From contig NZ_CP020330.1 in NCBI RefSeq assembly GCF_002043005.1, forward strand, positions 3,862,001 through 3,926,000: 64,000 bases of DNA, read 5' to 3'. The notes below the pieces were generated by a model. That model had not been told where the DNA came from. It made no database searches and saw only the letters and a program-made list of their open reading frames with translations. The stretch is from Martelella mediterranea DSM 17316. Lineage in GTDB: Bacteria; Pseudomonadota; Alphaproteobacteria; Rhizobiales; Rhizobiaceae. The position numbers were made by a program, and so were the translations under genes. Positions 11,234 through 18,973 of this stretch are shown here, piece by piece (position 1 is the first letter of the stretch; every line of letters starts with the position of its first letter).

Positions 11234-11638
11234 TCACTTTGCGGGTATCGCAGGCCGCTGTTTGCGGATCGCCTGCTTTTCGACAATCCGGCCGTCCCTG
11301 ATCCGGAACAGGTCGACGCCCTGAACCTCGGTCCGGGTGCCGTCGGGATTGGTGGCGCGGAAGGTCCACTGGCTGACGCCGCGCGTGCCGTCCTCCGACA
11401 GGAAATGGCTGTGATCGGCCCACTCTACGTCCGGCATCGCGGTCCAGACGCCGACGAAGGCCTTGGCGATCGCCTCCTTGCCGTCGATCCGGTTGCCGTA
11501 TTCATGGTCGCCGGCGACGGTGAAAAACACGCAGTCATCGGCGAAATGGGTCATCACACCGTCGATGTCGTGGCGGTTGAAGGCGTCGAATGTGGCCTTC
11601 AGATCGTCTGCGGAGAGTTTTTTATTATGTGCAGTCAT
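11234..11638 (-). CDS. tauX: SnoaL-like small subunit of taurine dehydrogenase, TauX
   Basis: A 134-residue SnoaL/NTF2-fold protein: LKATFDAFNRHDIDGVMTHF opens a typical cone fold, and GKEAIAKAFVGVWTAMPD and WTFRATNPDG follow. Small proteins of this kind accompany the FAD subunit in TauXY-type taurine dehydrogenase, and this one lies directly upstream of tauY. An AAGGA site precedes ATG 11638. Without the context it would be called only a nuclear transport factor 2 family protein. Confidence 0.8.
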   Translation of the reverse strand: MTAHNKKLSADDLKATFDAFNRHDIDGVMTHFADDCVFFTVAGDHEYGNRIDGKEAIAKAFVGVWTAMPDVEWADHSHFLSEDGTRGVSQWTFRATNPDGTRTEVQGVDLFRIRDGRIVEKQAIRKQRPAIPAK

Positions 11639-11654
11639 GGGAGTTTTCCTTGCC

Positions 11655-12995
11655 CTAGTAGCCCATCATTCGCGGCAACCAGAGAGAGATTGCCGGGAAG
11701 CTGGCGATGATGAAGATTGCGATGACCGAGGCGATCGCGAACGGAATTGCGCGCAGGCTGATCCGCTCGATCGAAATCCCGGAAATGCCGGATGCGATGA
11801 ACAGGTTCTCGCCAAGCGGCGGGGTCTGGAAGCCGACAGACAGTGTGCAGATCATCACGATGCCGAAATGGACCGGATCGATGCCCATCATGTAGGCGAC
11901 CGGCAGCATGACCGGCACCAGGATCATGATCGCCGCCAGCGTTTCCATGAACATGCCGATGATCAGCAGCAGGCCGATAACCATGGCCCAGATCACATAG
12001 AGATTGTCGGTGAGCGACAGGATGCCGCCGGCAATCACGCCCGGCACGTCGTTTTCGACCAGGAGACGCCCGAAGATCGTTGCCGCGAACAGCACCAGCA
12101 ACACGCGGCCCGCAAGCCAGGTGGTGGTGTCGAGCGCCTTGATCACCTGCCGGACATCGAGTTCGCGATAGATCACCGCGCCGACGAACAGCGTATAGAA
12201 GATCGCCACGATCGCGGCCTCGGTCGGCGTAAAATAGCCGGAATAGATGCCGCCGAGGATCACGACCGGGGCAAGCAAGGCCCAGAAGCCGTGATAGCCC
12301 GCACTTGCGACGCGCCGCAGCGAGAACGGCTCGTCCGATCCGTGGAAGCCGCGTATCCGGCAGCGGATATAGTTCATCGTCAGAAGGCCGCCGGCCATCA
12401 CCACGCCCGGCAGGACGCCGGCGATGAACAGCTTGGAGATCGACACCGACTGGAACACGCCATGCGCTTCGATCGCTTCCGGCGGCGGCTGCATGCCCAT
12501 GGCCGAAATGCCGAAGATCACCATCGGGATCGAGGGCGGAATGATGATGCCGAGACCGCCCGCCGCCGCCGTGACGGAGGCCGCATAGCCGGGGCCATAG
12601 CCCTGTCGCGCCATGGCCGGGATCATCAGCATGCCGACGGCCGCCGTGGTCGCGGGCCCCGAACCCGAGATCGCGCCGAAGAACAGACAGGCCATCACGG
12701 TCGCGGCTCCAAGCCCGCCGGTAAACGGGCCGGCGAGGCTTTCGGCAAAGGCGATCAGCCGACGGGAAAGACCTGCGGCCTCCATCAGCGCGCCGGCGAG
12801 GATGAAGGCGGGCAACGCCATCAGCGGAAACGATCCCACCGAAGACCATGCCATCTGCACCATCTTGATCGGGTTGTCGCCAAGATAGAGCATGGCGATC
12901 AGCGAAGCGACGCCGAGCGCCACCGTGATCGGCGCGCCGAGGATCAGCAGGCCGAAGAACGAACCGAACAGGATTTCAATGAGCAGGCTGTCCAT
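11655..12995 (-). CDS. tauM: TRAP transporter large permease (DctM type), TauM
   Basis: Inner-membrane TRAP large subunit, 446 aa, with about a dozen helices. Family motifs include PITVALGVASLIAMLYLG near the N-terminus, GSGPATTAAVGMLMIPAM, GIIIPPSIPMVIFG and TPPLGENLFIASGI. It imports a solute, here probably taurine, delivered by the DctP-type protein and driven by a sodium or proton gradient. Its ATG shares one base with the stop of the small permease gene (TGATG), indicating translational coupling. The gene is followed 16 bp later by tauX. Confidence 0.9.
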   Translation of the reverse strand: MDSLLIEILFGSFFGLLILGAPITVALGVASLIAMLYLGDNPIKMVQMAWSSVGSFPLMALPAFILAGALMEAAGLSRRLIAFAESLAGPFTGGLGAATVMACLFFGAISGSGPATTAAVGMLMIPAMARQGYGPGYAASVTAAAGGLGIIIPPSIPMVIFGISAMGMQPPPEAIEAHGVFQSVSISKLFIAGVLPGVVMAGGLLTMNYIRCRIRGFHGSDEPFSLRRVASAGYHGFWALLAPVVILGGIYSGYFTPTEAAIVAIFYTLFVGAVIYRELDVRQVIKALDTTTWLAGRVLLVLFAATIFGRLLVENDVPGVIAGGILSLTDNLYVIWAMVIGLLLIIGMFMETLAAIMILVPVMLPVAYMMGIDPVHFGIVMICTLSVGFQTPPLGENLFIASGISGISIERISLRAIPFAIASVIAIFIIASFPAISLWLPRMMGY

Positions 12996-13552
12996 CAGGG
13001 ATGCCTCCGCTCATAAGCGCGCTGTTCGTCGGCGGCGAATTCCATCGCCGCCTCGACGCTCGCCTTGTCCGGATCGGCCGGATCGATGCCCATCACGAGT
13101 TTCATGTAATTGACCTGCAGGATGCGGATCGTCATCAGCGTGAAGGCGATCGGCAGCGCCAGATAGATGTAGCGCATCTCCCAGCCCAGCGTCTGGGCCT
13201 TCACGAACGGCTTCAGGCGGCCGATGAAATCGATTGATTCGATTACGAAAACGATGTTGAAGGCGATCCAGAACGCATCGCCGATGGCCTCGATGATACG
13301 GGCCTTCTTGCGCGACATCGCGTTCAACTGAAAGGTGACGCGGTTATGCGCCGCAATCCGCGCGGCATAGGACGCGCCGAAATAGGCGAACCAGACGAAC
13401 AGGATGACCGACAGTTCCTCGATCCAGGTGATCGAGAAACCGAACAACTGGCGGGCGACGATCTGCACGAACAGAAGCGTCACGAACACGGCCAGCAGCA
13501 CACGGCACACATGGCTTTCGAACTTGTCGACAAATGACCAGAATGCGGACAT
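12995..13552 (-). CDS. tauL: TRAP transporter small permease (DctQ type), TauL
   Basis: A 185-residue DctQ-family membrane protein with four predicted helices. The motif FVTLLFVQIVARQLFGFSITWIEELSV is characteristic in its QxxxR...WxEEL pattern. It partners the large permease and overlaps its start by one base. The gene is separated from the upstream binding-protein gene by 217 bp that contain a double palindrome, so expression may drop after the binding protein. Confidence 0.9.
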   Translation of the reverse strand: MSAFWSFVDKFESHVCRVLLAVFVTLLFVQIVARQLFGFSITWIEELSVILFVWFAYFGASYAARIAAHNRVTFQLNAMSRKKARIIEAIGDAFWIAFNIVFVIESIDFIGRLKPFVKAQTLGWEMRYIYLALPIAFTLMTIRILQVNYMKLVMGIDPADPDKASVEAAMEFAADEQRAYERRHP

Positions 13553-13631
13553 GGCAACCTCGGGAGGATTGGCGTGGACGGCGAAGCGTTGAGCAAGGGG
13601 ACGTTGGCTTGTTACGGCCTCGCCTTCTCAT

Positions 13632-13712
13632 GGGTCACCCTCGGGCTTGACCCGAGGGTCCAGGCAGCGCTTTCGGAGTGGCCTGGATGCTCGGGTCAAG
13701 CCCGAGCATGAC
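13632..13712. repeat. REP-like double palindrome within the tau operon
   Basis: Two 9-bp stems with 5-base loops occur back to back: ACCCTCGGG/CCCGAGGGT at 13637-13659 and ATGCTCGGG/CCCGAGCAT at 13687-13709, flanked by TCCAGG and CCTGGA. The same palindromes occur at 39476-39590 and 62541-62650. Placed between tauK and tauL, it may stabilise the upstream mRNA or attenuate transcription. Confidence 0.8.
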
Positions 13713-13769
13713 ACAGAGAGGGAGGGAGGGCCTTGCCGGCGACGGACAGCGCCCGGCGCCCCTCACCCA

Positions 13770-14771
13770 TTACTTCGCCGGTTCGCGGCCGAGCGAGGTC
13801 AGCACGTTGTCCAGCACTTCCTTGCCGCCGATCTGGTCGTAGAATTTCGGCCAGACGGCCGTGGTGGCGAGGTCGATGAATTCCTGCTCGTTATTGGCCG
13901 GATCGGTGATCTCCATGCCGCGGCTGACGAGTTCTTCCTTGATCTTGGACTCTTCCGCCCGCAGGAATTCAGATGAGGCCTTGGTCGCGGCTTCGCCCGC
14001 GGCCAGCACCTGCTGCTGCTCTTCCTCAGACAGGCTTTCAAACAGCGCCTCGGAGATGATCAGCGGCTCGATCGAGAAGATGTAGTGCAGGTTGGTGATA
14101 TATTTCTGCACCTCGTCGAACTTCATCGCGTAGACGGTCATGTAGGGATTGTCCTGGCCATCGACGACCTTCTGCTGAAGGGCGGCGAAGGTTTCGCCCC
14201 AGGCCATCGGCGTCGGGTTGACGCCCCAGCTCTTGTAGGTCTCAATCATGATCTCGTTCTTGGGAACGCGGATCACCAGGCCCTGCAGATCGTCCACGGT
14301 GGAGACCGGCCGCTTGGAGTTGGTCAGCACCCGGAAGCCGGAATAGGCCCAGCCGATGATGCGCACGCCGGCATCCTCGATGGTCTGCTCGATCATCTGC
14401 TGGCCGATCTCGCCCTGGGTGAGCTGTTCGGCATCGTCCTGGCTGAGGATCACGTAAGGCAGCGTCAACGTGCCGACCGATGGCGAGAACGGGGTGATGT
14501 TGTTGATCGCCAGAATCGAGAAATCGAGCGTGCCGGTGGCAGCCGCCGTCACGGTATCCTGCTCGTCGCCGAGCTGGCCGTTGAGGAACAGCTTGCCGGT
14601 CATTTCGCCGCCGGACTCTTCCTCCAGCGCCGCGATGAAGGCCTTGCCGAGCGCTTCCTGCGTGCCGCCCGCGCCGTCGCCGACCGCGATGCGGTATTCG
14701 GTTGCGGCAGCCGGAAGGCTGAGGGCGAGCACGGCGACGGCGCCGGTCACAAAACGGGTGAGAATGGTCAT
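13770..14771 (-). CDS. tauK: TRAP transporter substrate-binding protein (DctP type), TauK
   Basis: Periplasmic solute receptor of 333 residues, with a signal peptide (MTILTRF followed by a hydrophobic stretch, cleavage near AAAT-EY). The DctP fold is shown by GSGFRVLTNSK-like and LQGLVIRVPKNEIMIETYKSWGVNPTPMAW segments, the latter carrying the ligand-anchoring arginine. Taurine as ligand is inferred from the operon. AGGGGA precedes ATG 14771. It is the first gene of the operon, divergent from tauR. Confidence 0.88.
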   Translation of the reverse strand: MTILTRFVTGAVAVLALSLPAAATEYRIAVGDGAGGTQEALGKAFIAALEEESGGEMTGKLFLNGQLGDEQDTVTAAATGTLDFSILAINNITPFSPSVGTLTLPYVILSQDDAEQLTQGEIGQQMIEQTIEDAGVRIIGWAYSGFRVLTNSKRPVSTVDDLQGLVIRVPKNEIMIETYKSWGVNPTPMAWGETFAALQQKVVDGQDNPYMTVYAMKFDEVQKYITNLHYIFSIEPLIISEALFESLSEEEQQQVLAAGEAATKASSEFLRAEESKIKEELVSRGMEITDPANNEQEFIDLATTAVWPKFYDQIGGKEVLDNVLTSLGREPAK

Positions 14772-14823
14772 GTGTAGTCCCCTACTTTTGGATTGCTACG
14801 CCGCTTGATTGAGATCGCGGTCG

Positions 14824-14896
14824 CTTGACGGCCGTCAAGATTGCAGCAAGCGCGGTTCCGCGATATGTCCAGATAGGAGCTTCGTTAGGTCCAGAT
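14824..14896. promoter_or_regulatory. tauK-tauR intergenic control region with probable TauR direct repeats
   Basis: Two copies of GTCCAGAT lie at 14867-14874 and 14889-14896, 22 bp apart, about two helical turns. On the minus strand they read CTGGAC, the second as CTGGACCTAA, close to the TauR (MocR) target reported in Rhodobacter (CTGGAC followed by a TTAA-like half). The second copy overlaps the tauR start codon, allowing autorepression. A perfect 16-bp palindrome CTTGACGGCCGTCAAG lies at 14824-14839. Confidence 0.6.
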
Positions 14897-16373
14897 GAAA
14901 AGCACAATCGCAGCCGAGAGCATTTTCCTGCGCGCCGCCGACGCGCCGACCCTGCAGGGCCGGCTTGCGGCCGCGCTGGTGCGCGCCATTCTGGAAAGCG
15001 GCGCGCGGCCCGGCACCCGCCTGCCGTCAAGCCGGAAACTCGCCGAAGCGCTGGGCCTGTCGCGCATGACGGTGACGCTGGTCTATCAGGAACTTGTCGG
15101 CCAGGGCTATCTCGAAACCCTGCCGCGCTCGGGCGTCGCGGTCGCGGCAACCGCCCCGCACCGGGGGTTGACGGTCGCCGGCATGGCGGCGGGCGACACA
15201 TCGCTTGACTGGTCGCGATGGCTTGCCGACCATCCGCCGCCCAGGCGGGTGATCCGCAAGCCGACGGATTGGCGCAGCTATCGCTATCCCTTCATCTACG
15301 GCCAGCCCGACCCACGCCTTTTCGACCATTACGCCTGGCGCGATTGCGCCCGCCGTGCGCTCGGCAGCCGTGATTTCGGCGATCTTTCCACCGATCGCTA
15401 CGGCAGCGACGATCCGCTACTGATCGACTATATCTGCTCCAACACCCTGCCCCGGCGCGGCATCCATGCCCGGCCGGATGAGGTGCTGGTCACGCTCGGC
15501 GCGCAGAACGCGCTCTATATCGCGGTGGAGCTTCTGTGCCGCGCCGACCGGCCGTCCGTCACCGAGGAGCCGGGCTATCCCGATATCGCCGAGACGCTGC
15601 GCCGCTCGCAAAGCCCGGTCACCTTCCTGCCTGTCGACGGGCTGGGGCTGAACCCGCAAACCCTGCCGGACGATACAAGGCTGGTGATGATCACGCCAAG
15701 CCATCACATCCCCACCGGCTCGACCATGCCGCTCGGTCGCCGGCAGGAACTGCTGAACCGCGCAGCCGCCAAGGATTTCGTGATCGTCGAGGATGATTAC
15801 GATTTCGAGATGTCCTATCTCGGCCCCTCCGCCCCGGCGCTGAAATCGCTCGATACCGAGGGCCGCGTTCTCTATATCGGCAGTTTCTCGAAATCGCTGT
15901 TTCCGGGTCTCAGGATCGGCTATCTGGTGGCGCCCGCCCCGCTGATCGCCAAGGCGCGCGAGCTGAGGACAATGCTGCTGCGCCACCCGCCCGGCCATCT
16001 GCAGCGCATCACAGCCTATTTTCTGGCGCTCGGCCATTATGACGCCCACATCGTGCGGCTGCGTGGCGCGATGGTGAAGCGGCGCGCGGTGCTGGATCAG
16101 GCGCTGGCCAGAAGCTGCCTGACGCTTGAAAGCGCGGCGGTGGCCGGCGGCGCGAGCGTATGGCTCAGAGGCCCCGACGGGCTCGACAGCGCGAGGCTCG
16201 CCGAGGAGTTGAAGGCGGACGGCGTGCTGATCGAACCCGGCGCTGTGTTCTTCGAAAACCCGCCGGAGCCCTGTCCGCTGTTCCGGCTCGGCTACGGCTC
16301 GATCGATTCCGCCGATATACCGCGCGGGATCGAACTGATCGATGCGGCGGTCAAACGGGCGGTGAAGATTTGA
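14895..16373 (+). CDS. tauR: MocR-type PLP-dependent regulator TauR
   Basis: A GntR/MocR regulator of 492 residues. The N-terminal winged helix (about 15-80, with LPSSRKLAEALGLSRMTVTLVYQELV) is fused to an aminotransferase-fold domain. The PLP lysine lies in YIGSFSKSLFPGLRIGY, and VEDDYDFEMSY holds the PLP-binding Asp. In Rhodobacter and Paracoccus relatives such proteins activate taurine genes. The divergent position here and the direct repeats in the shared promoter support the same role. ATG 14895 is the family-like start. Confidence 0.88.
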   Translation: MKSTIAAESIFLRAADAPTLQGRLAAALVRAILESGARPGTRLPSSRKLAEALGLSRMTVTLVYQELVGQGYLETLPRSGVAVAATAPHRGLTVAGMAAGDTSLDWSRWLADHPPPRRVIRKPTDWRSYRYPFIYGQPDPRLFDHYAWRDCARRALGSRDFGDLSTDRYGSDDPLLIDYICSNTLPRRGIHARPDEVLVTLGAQNALYIAVELLCRADRPSVTEEPGYPDIAETLRRSQSPVTFLPVDGLGLNPQTLPDDTRLVMITPSHHIPTGSTMPLGRRQELLNRAAAKDFVIVEDDYDFEMSYLGPSAPALKSLDTEGRVLYIGSFSKSLFPGLRIGYLVAPAPLIAKARELRTMLLRHPPGHLQRITAYFLALGHYDAHIVRLRGAMVKRRAVLDQALARSCLTLESAAVAGGASVWLRGPDGLDSARLAEELKADGVLIEPGAVFFENPPEPCPLFRLGYGSIDSADIPRGIELIDAAVKRAVKI

Positions 16374-16430
16374 GGCATGGACGAACCGATCGGAATCAAA
16401 CAGATTCCGGAATATGGTCAGGAGGTCGGA

Positions 16431-17162
16431 ATGGAGCCGCTCGGCGAAATCATTGAAATCTGGCGCTATCCCGTCAGTTCGCTGGGCGGGGAGCGATTGA
16501 CCTCCGCCGTGCTCGGCAGCGACGGCATTGCCTTCGATCGCGCCTGGTGCATCTGCGATGCCGAAACCGGCGCGCCCGCGGCCCCCGAGAAGGAATTGCG
16601 CTGGCGGCCGGCGCTGTTTCTCAGCGCCCGCCTTGGCGAGGACAACCGCCCGGAGATCGGCTTTCCCGATGGTGGATGGACGGGCGTGGACGACGCGGGT
16701 CTTGCGGAAAGGCTCGCCACCCATTTCGGCTTCGCCGTCGACGTGCGTCCCTACGCCCGCAACGCCGACGATACCGGCCCGGTTGCCGTCAACCGCTACC
16801 TCCCCTCGCCGATCCATCTTGTCACCACCGACGGTCTGAAACACCTTGCCACCCTTGCCGGGACTGACGAAGTCTCAAGCCGGCGGTTCCGTCCAAATGT
16901 GGTGCTGAAGACGCCCGGTCTTGCGGGATTTCCGGAGAAGGAATGGGTTACGCAAAGGCTGCAACTCGGACAGGCGCTGATCGTCGGTTTCGAGGAAACC
17001 CGCCGCTGCGGCATGACCATCGCGCCGCAGCCGGACATTGCCGAAAACGCCGATATCCTGCGCTCGCTCCTGCGCCACAACCGGCGCAATTTCGGCATCT
17101 ACTGCACGATCGAGGAGCCCGGCTTCATTTCCACCGGCGACATCGCCAGCCGCGCCGCCTGA
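16431..17162 (+). CDS. MOSC domain-containing protein
   Basis: A 243-residue protein with an N-terminal MOSC beta-barrel region (IIEIWRYPVSSLGGERL), RFRPNVVL, and the conserved cysteine in TRRCGMTIAPQPD. This resembles YcbX/mARC-like molybdenum cofactor-binding proteins; the substrate is unknown. ATG 16431 was chosen over the in-frame ATG at 16377 because a full AGGAGG ribosome site ends 5 bases before it and the domain begins immediately after. It follows tauR by 57 bp and may be read through from it. Confidence 0.85.
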   Translation: MEPLGEIIEIWRYPVSSLGGERLTSAVLGSDGIAFDRAWCICDAETGAPAAPEKELRWRPALFLSARLGEDNRPEIGFPDGGWTGVDDAGLAERLATHFGFAVDVRPYARNADDTGPVAVNRYLPSPIHLVTTDGLKHLATLAGTDEVSSRRFRPNVVLKTPGLAGFPEKEWVTQRLQLGQALIVGFEETRRCGMTIAPQPDIAENADILRSLLRHNRRNFGIYCTIEEPGFISTGDIASRAA

Positions 17163-17167
17163 GCCCG

Positions 17168-18820
17168 TCAGGCGGCCGTCAGTTCGCCTTCGCTTTCGAG
17201 GATCGCGGCTGAAATCACATCGCCGATGTCGCGCGCGGACGTGATGCCCTGCACGAAGGGCAGCTTGTGCAGCAGGAAGGAGATCGAGCCGCAATAGAGG
17301 TTGCGGGAAAGGTTTTCGGTGAAGATCGGGCGGAAGGCCGCATCGAGATCGACGCCACCGGTGCGCACCATCCCGTCAGCCATAAGACTGCCCCGCGTCG
17401 AGGCCGGACTGACCACGCCCTGCCCGAGCAACGTCGGGAACGGCAGATCGCGGGCGGAAAGCGAACTCTGGCCGGTGGCGTCGATGAAGGCATCGAAGCG
17501 CAGTTCCTGCCCCGCAAAACGCACGACGGCGCCGCGCTGAACGCTCTCATTGTCGATCTCAGCATCGTCGCCGATGGCTTTCACAGAAAGCTTGCCGGCG
17601 CGGTACAACGCCAGCAGCCTGCGGATCGAATCATGTGGCACCGTGGCATAGTCATCGACGAACACGGTCTTGAAATGCTTGTGAAACCGTTCGAGGTCTG
17701 CGGCGTCCAGGTGCGGGATCGCACGGGCGATCACCTCATGCATGCGCAAGATCGCGTAGCGCCATTCGACGGTGTGCCGGCGCTTCTGGTTCATCTCCGC
17801 CTCGGCGAGGTTGCGCGCGGCAAAGACAAACGGATCGGCGGACTGACGTTCATTGAAATAGGCCGACGCCAGCGTCTCGACCGACAGCATGGAAAGGCCG
17901 ATGCGGGCGGCGTAATCGGGATCGGCCAGTGCCAGCTCTTGCCTGAAAAGCGCGAAAATGGCGTCGAGCAGCCCGTGTTCATGGGTGGCGATCAGCCGTT
18001 CGATCGCCTCCTCGGTGCAAAAGACCAGCGGGCGATAGGGGATTTCGCAGTAGAAATCCGCCTCCGGCAGAATGCCCTTGCGCGACATCATCGTCGCGTT
18101 GAAGTCCTTCGTATCGGTATGTGGATGGTACTGCAGATCGCCCTGATCATCGAGCAGAAACCCGCCATGGGCGGTCGCGACCGTGATCAGCGCGTCGATG
18201 CCGCTGAGCGAGGTGCCGAGTATGCCGACCTTCGAGGGCGGGATCGACTTCAGTGCCGGCGCGGGCCAGGGCGAGACGAAATAGCCCGGACGGGTTTCAG
18301 TCGCCTCCGGCCAGTCATGGCCCGTTGCCAGCACCACATGATCGAAGACCGCCTTTTCGTAGTCGCCTGCCGGCGTTTCCACCGTCAGTTCGATATCGTC
18401 GCGCGTCAGCGCGATGTCGGACACGCGATGCGCGGCCTTCACCGCGATCCTGTGGCCATTCTCGCGCCCCTGTTGAACGAGCCCATAAAACTGCGCCTGA
18501 AGATATTCGCCCAGCACCACGCGGGTGTAGAAGGTGCGTTCGGCAATTGCATCGCGGGCGATGCCGAATTCCTGCAGCGTCGCGTCGTTCTGGCGGCGTA
18601 ACCACGCGGTCAGGCTCTCGCAGATCGGCGGGATTTCGATACTGGCGATGTTGGAGAGCATCGCCCGGTCATTGATGTGCGGCTGGTAGGGCATGCCCTT
18701 GCCCGGCATATCCTCGCGCTCGAAAATCGTGATCTCGAGCGGCGCATGCTCGCCGATCAGCCCCTTGAGCGTGTAGATCCCGGTGGGACCGGAGCCGATG
18801 ATCGCGATTTTGGAGGACAT
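17168..18820 (-). CDS. FAD/NAD(P)-binding protein (NAD_binding_9 type)
   Basis: A 550-residue predicted flavoprotein. The N-terminal nucleotide-binding fold shows KIAIIGSGPTGIYTLKGLI, then PGKGMPYQPH. An internal VGILGTSLSGIDALITVA resembles a second dinucleotide motif, and DAFIDATGQSS precedes the C-terminal part. The family includes HpnW-like proteins of unknown substrate. ATG 18820 (MSSKIAII) fits the motif spacing better than the upstream ATG 18853. It is convergent with the MOSC gene and divergent from ggt. Confidence 0.8.
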   Translation of the reverse strand: MSSKIAIIGSGPTGIYTLKGLIGEHAPLEITIFEREDMPGKGMPYQPHINDRAMLSNIASIEIPPICESLTAWLRRQNDATLQEFGIARDAIAERTFYTRVVLGEYLQAQFYGLVQQGRENGHRIAVKAAHRVSDIALTRDDIELTVETPAGDYEKAVFDHVVLATGHDWPEATETRPGYFVSPWPAPALKSIPPSKVGILGTSLSGIDALITVATAHGGFLLDDQGDLQYHPHTDTKDFNATMMSRKGILPEADFYCEIPYRPLVFCTEEAIERLIATHEHGLLDAIFALFRQELALADPDYAARIGLSMLSVETLASAYFNERQSADPFVFAARNLAEAEMNQKRRHTVEWRYAILRMHEVIARAIPHLDAADLERFHKHFKTVFVDDYATVPHDSIRRLLALYRAGKLSVKAIGDDAEIDNESVQRGAVVRFAGQELRFDAFIDATGQSSLSARDLPFPTLLGQGVVSPASTRGSLMADGMVRTGGVDLDAAFRPIFTENLSRNLYCGSISFLLHKLPFVQGITSARDIGDVISAAILESEGELTAA

Positions 18821-18973
18821 GGAGGAAAACCTCTGGAGAACTATCACTCCCATAACAGCCGAACGGCTCTATAAGTTCCCGCTTTGCCGCAGCCTTCCTT
18901 GACGCGGCCGAGTATTTCTGGCGCACTCTGCTCAAGCTCGCGCGCATCAAGCGCAGAAAGAGGAGACAGGGGA

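Noticed and set aside
9794..11710. 638-codon plus-strand frame across tauY and tauX
   Set aside because: It is antisense to two genes with clear family motifs; composition is that of a GC-rich shadow frame.
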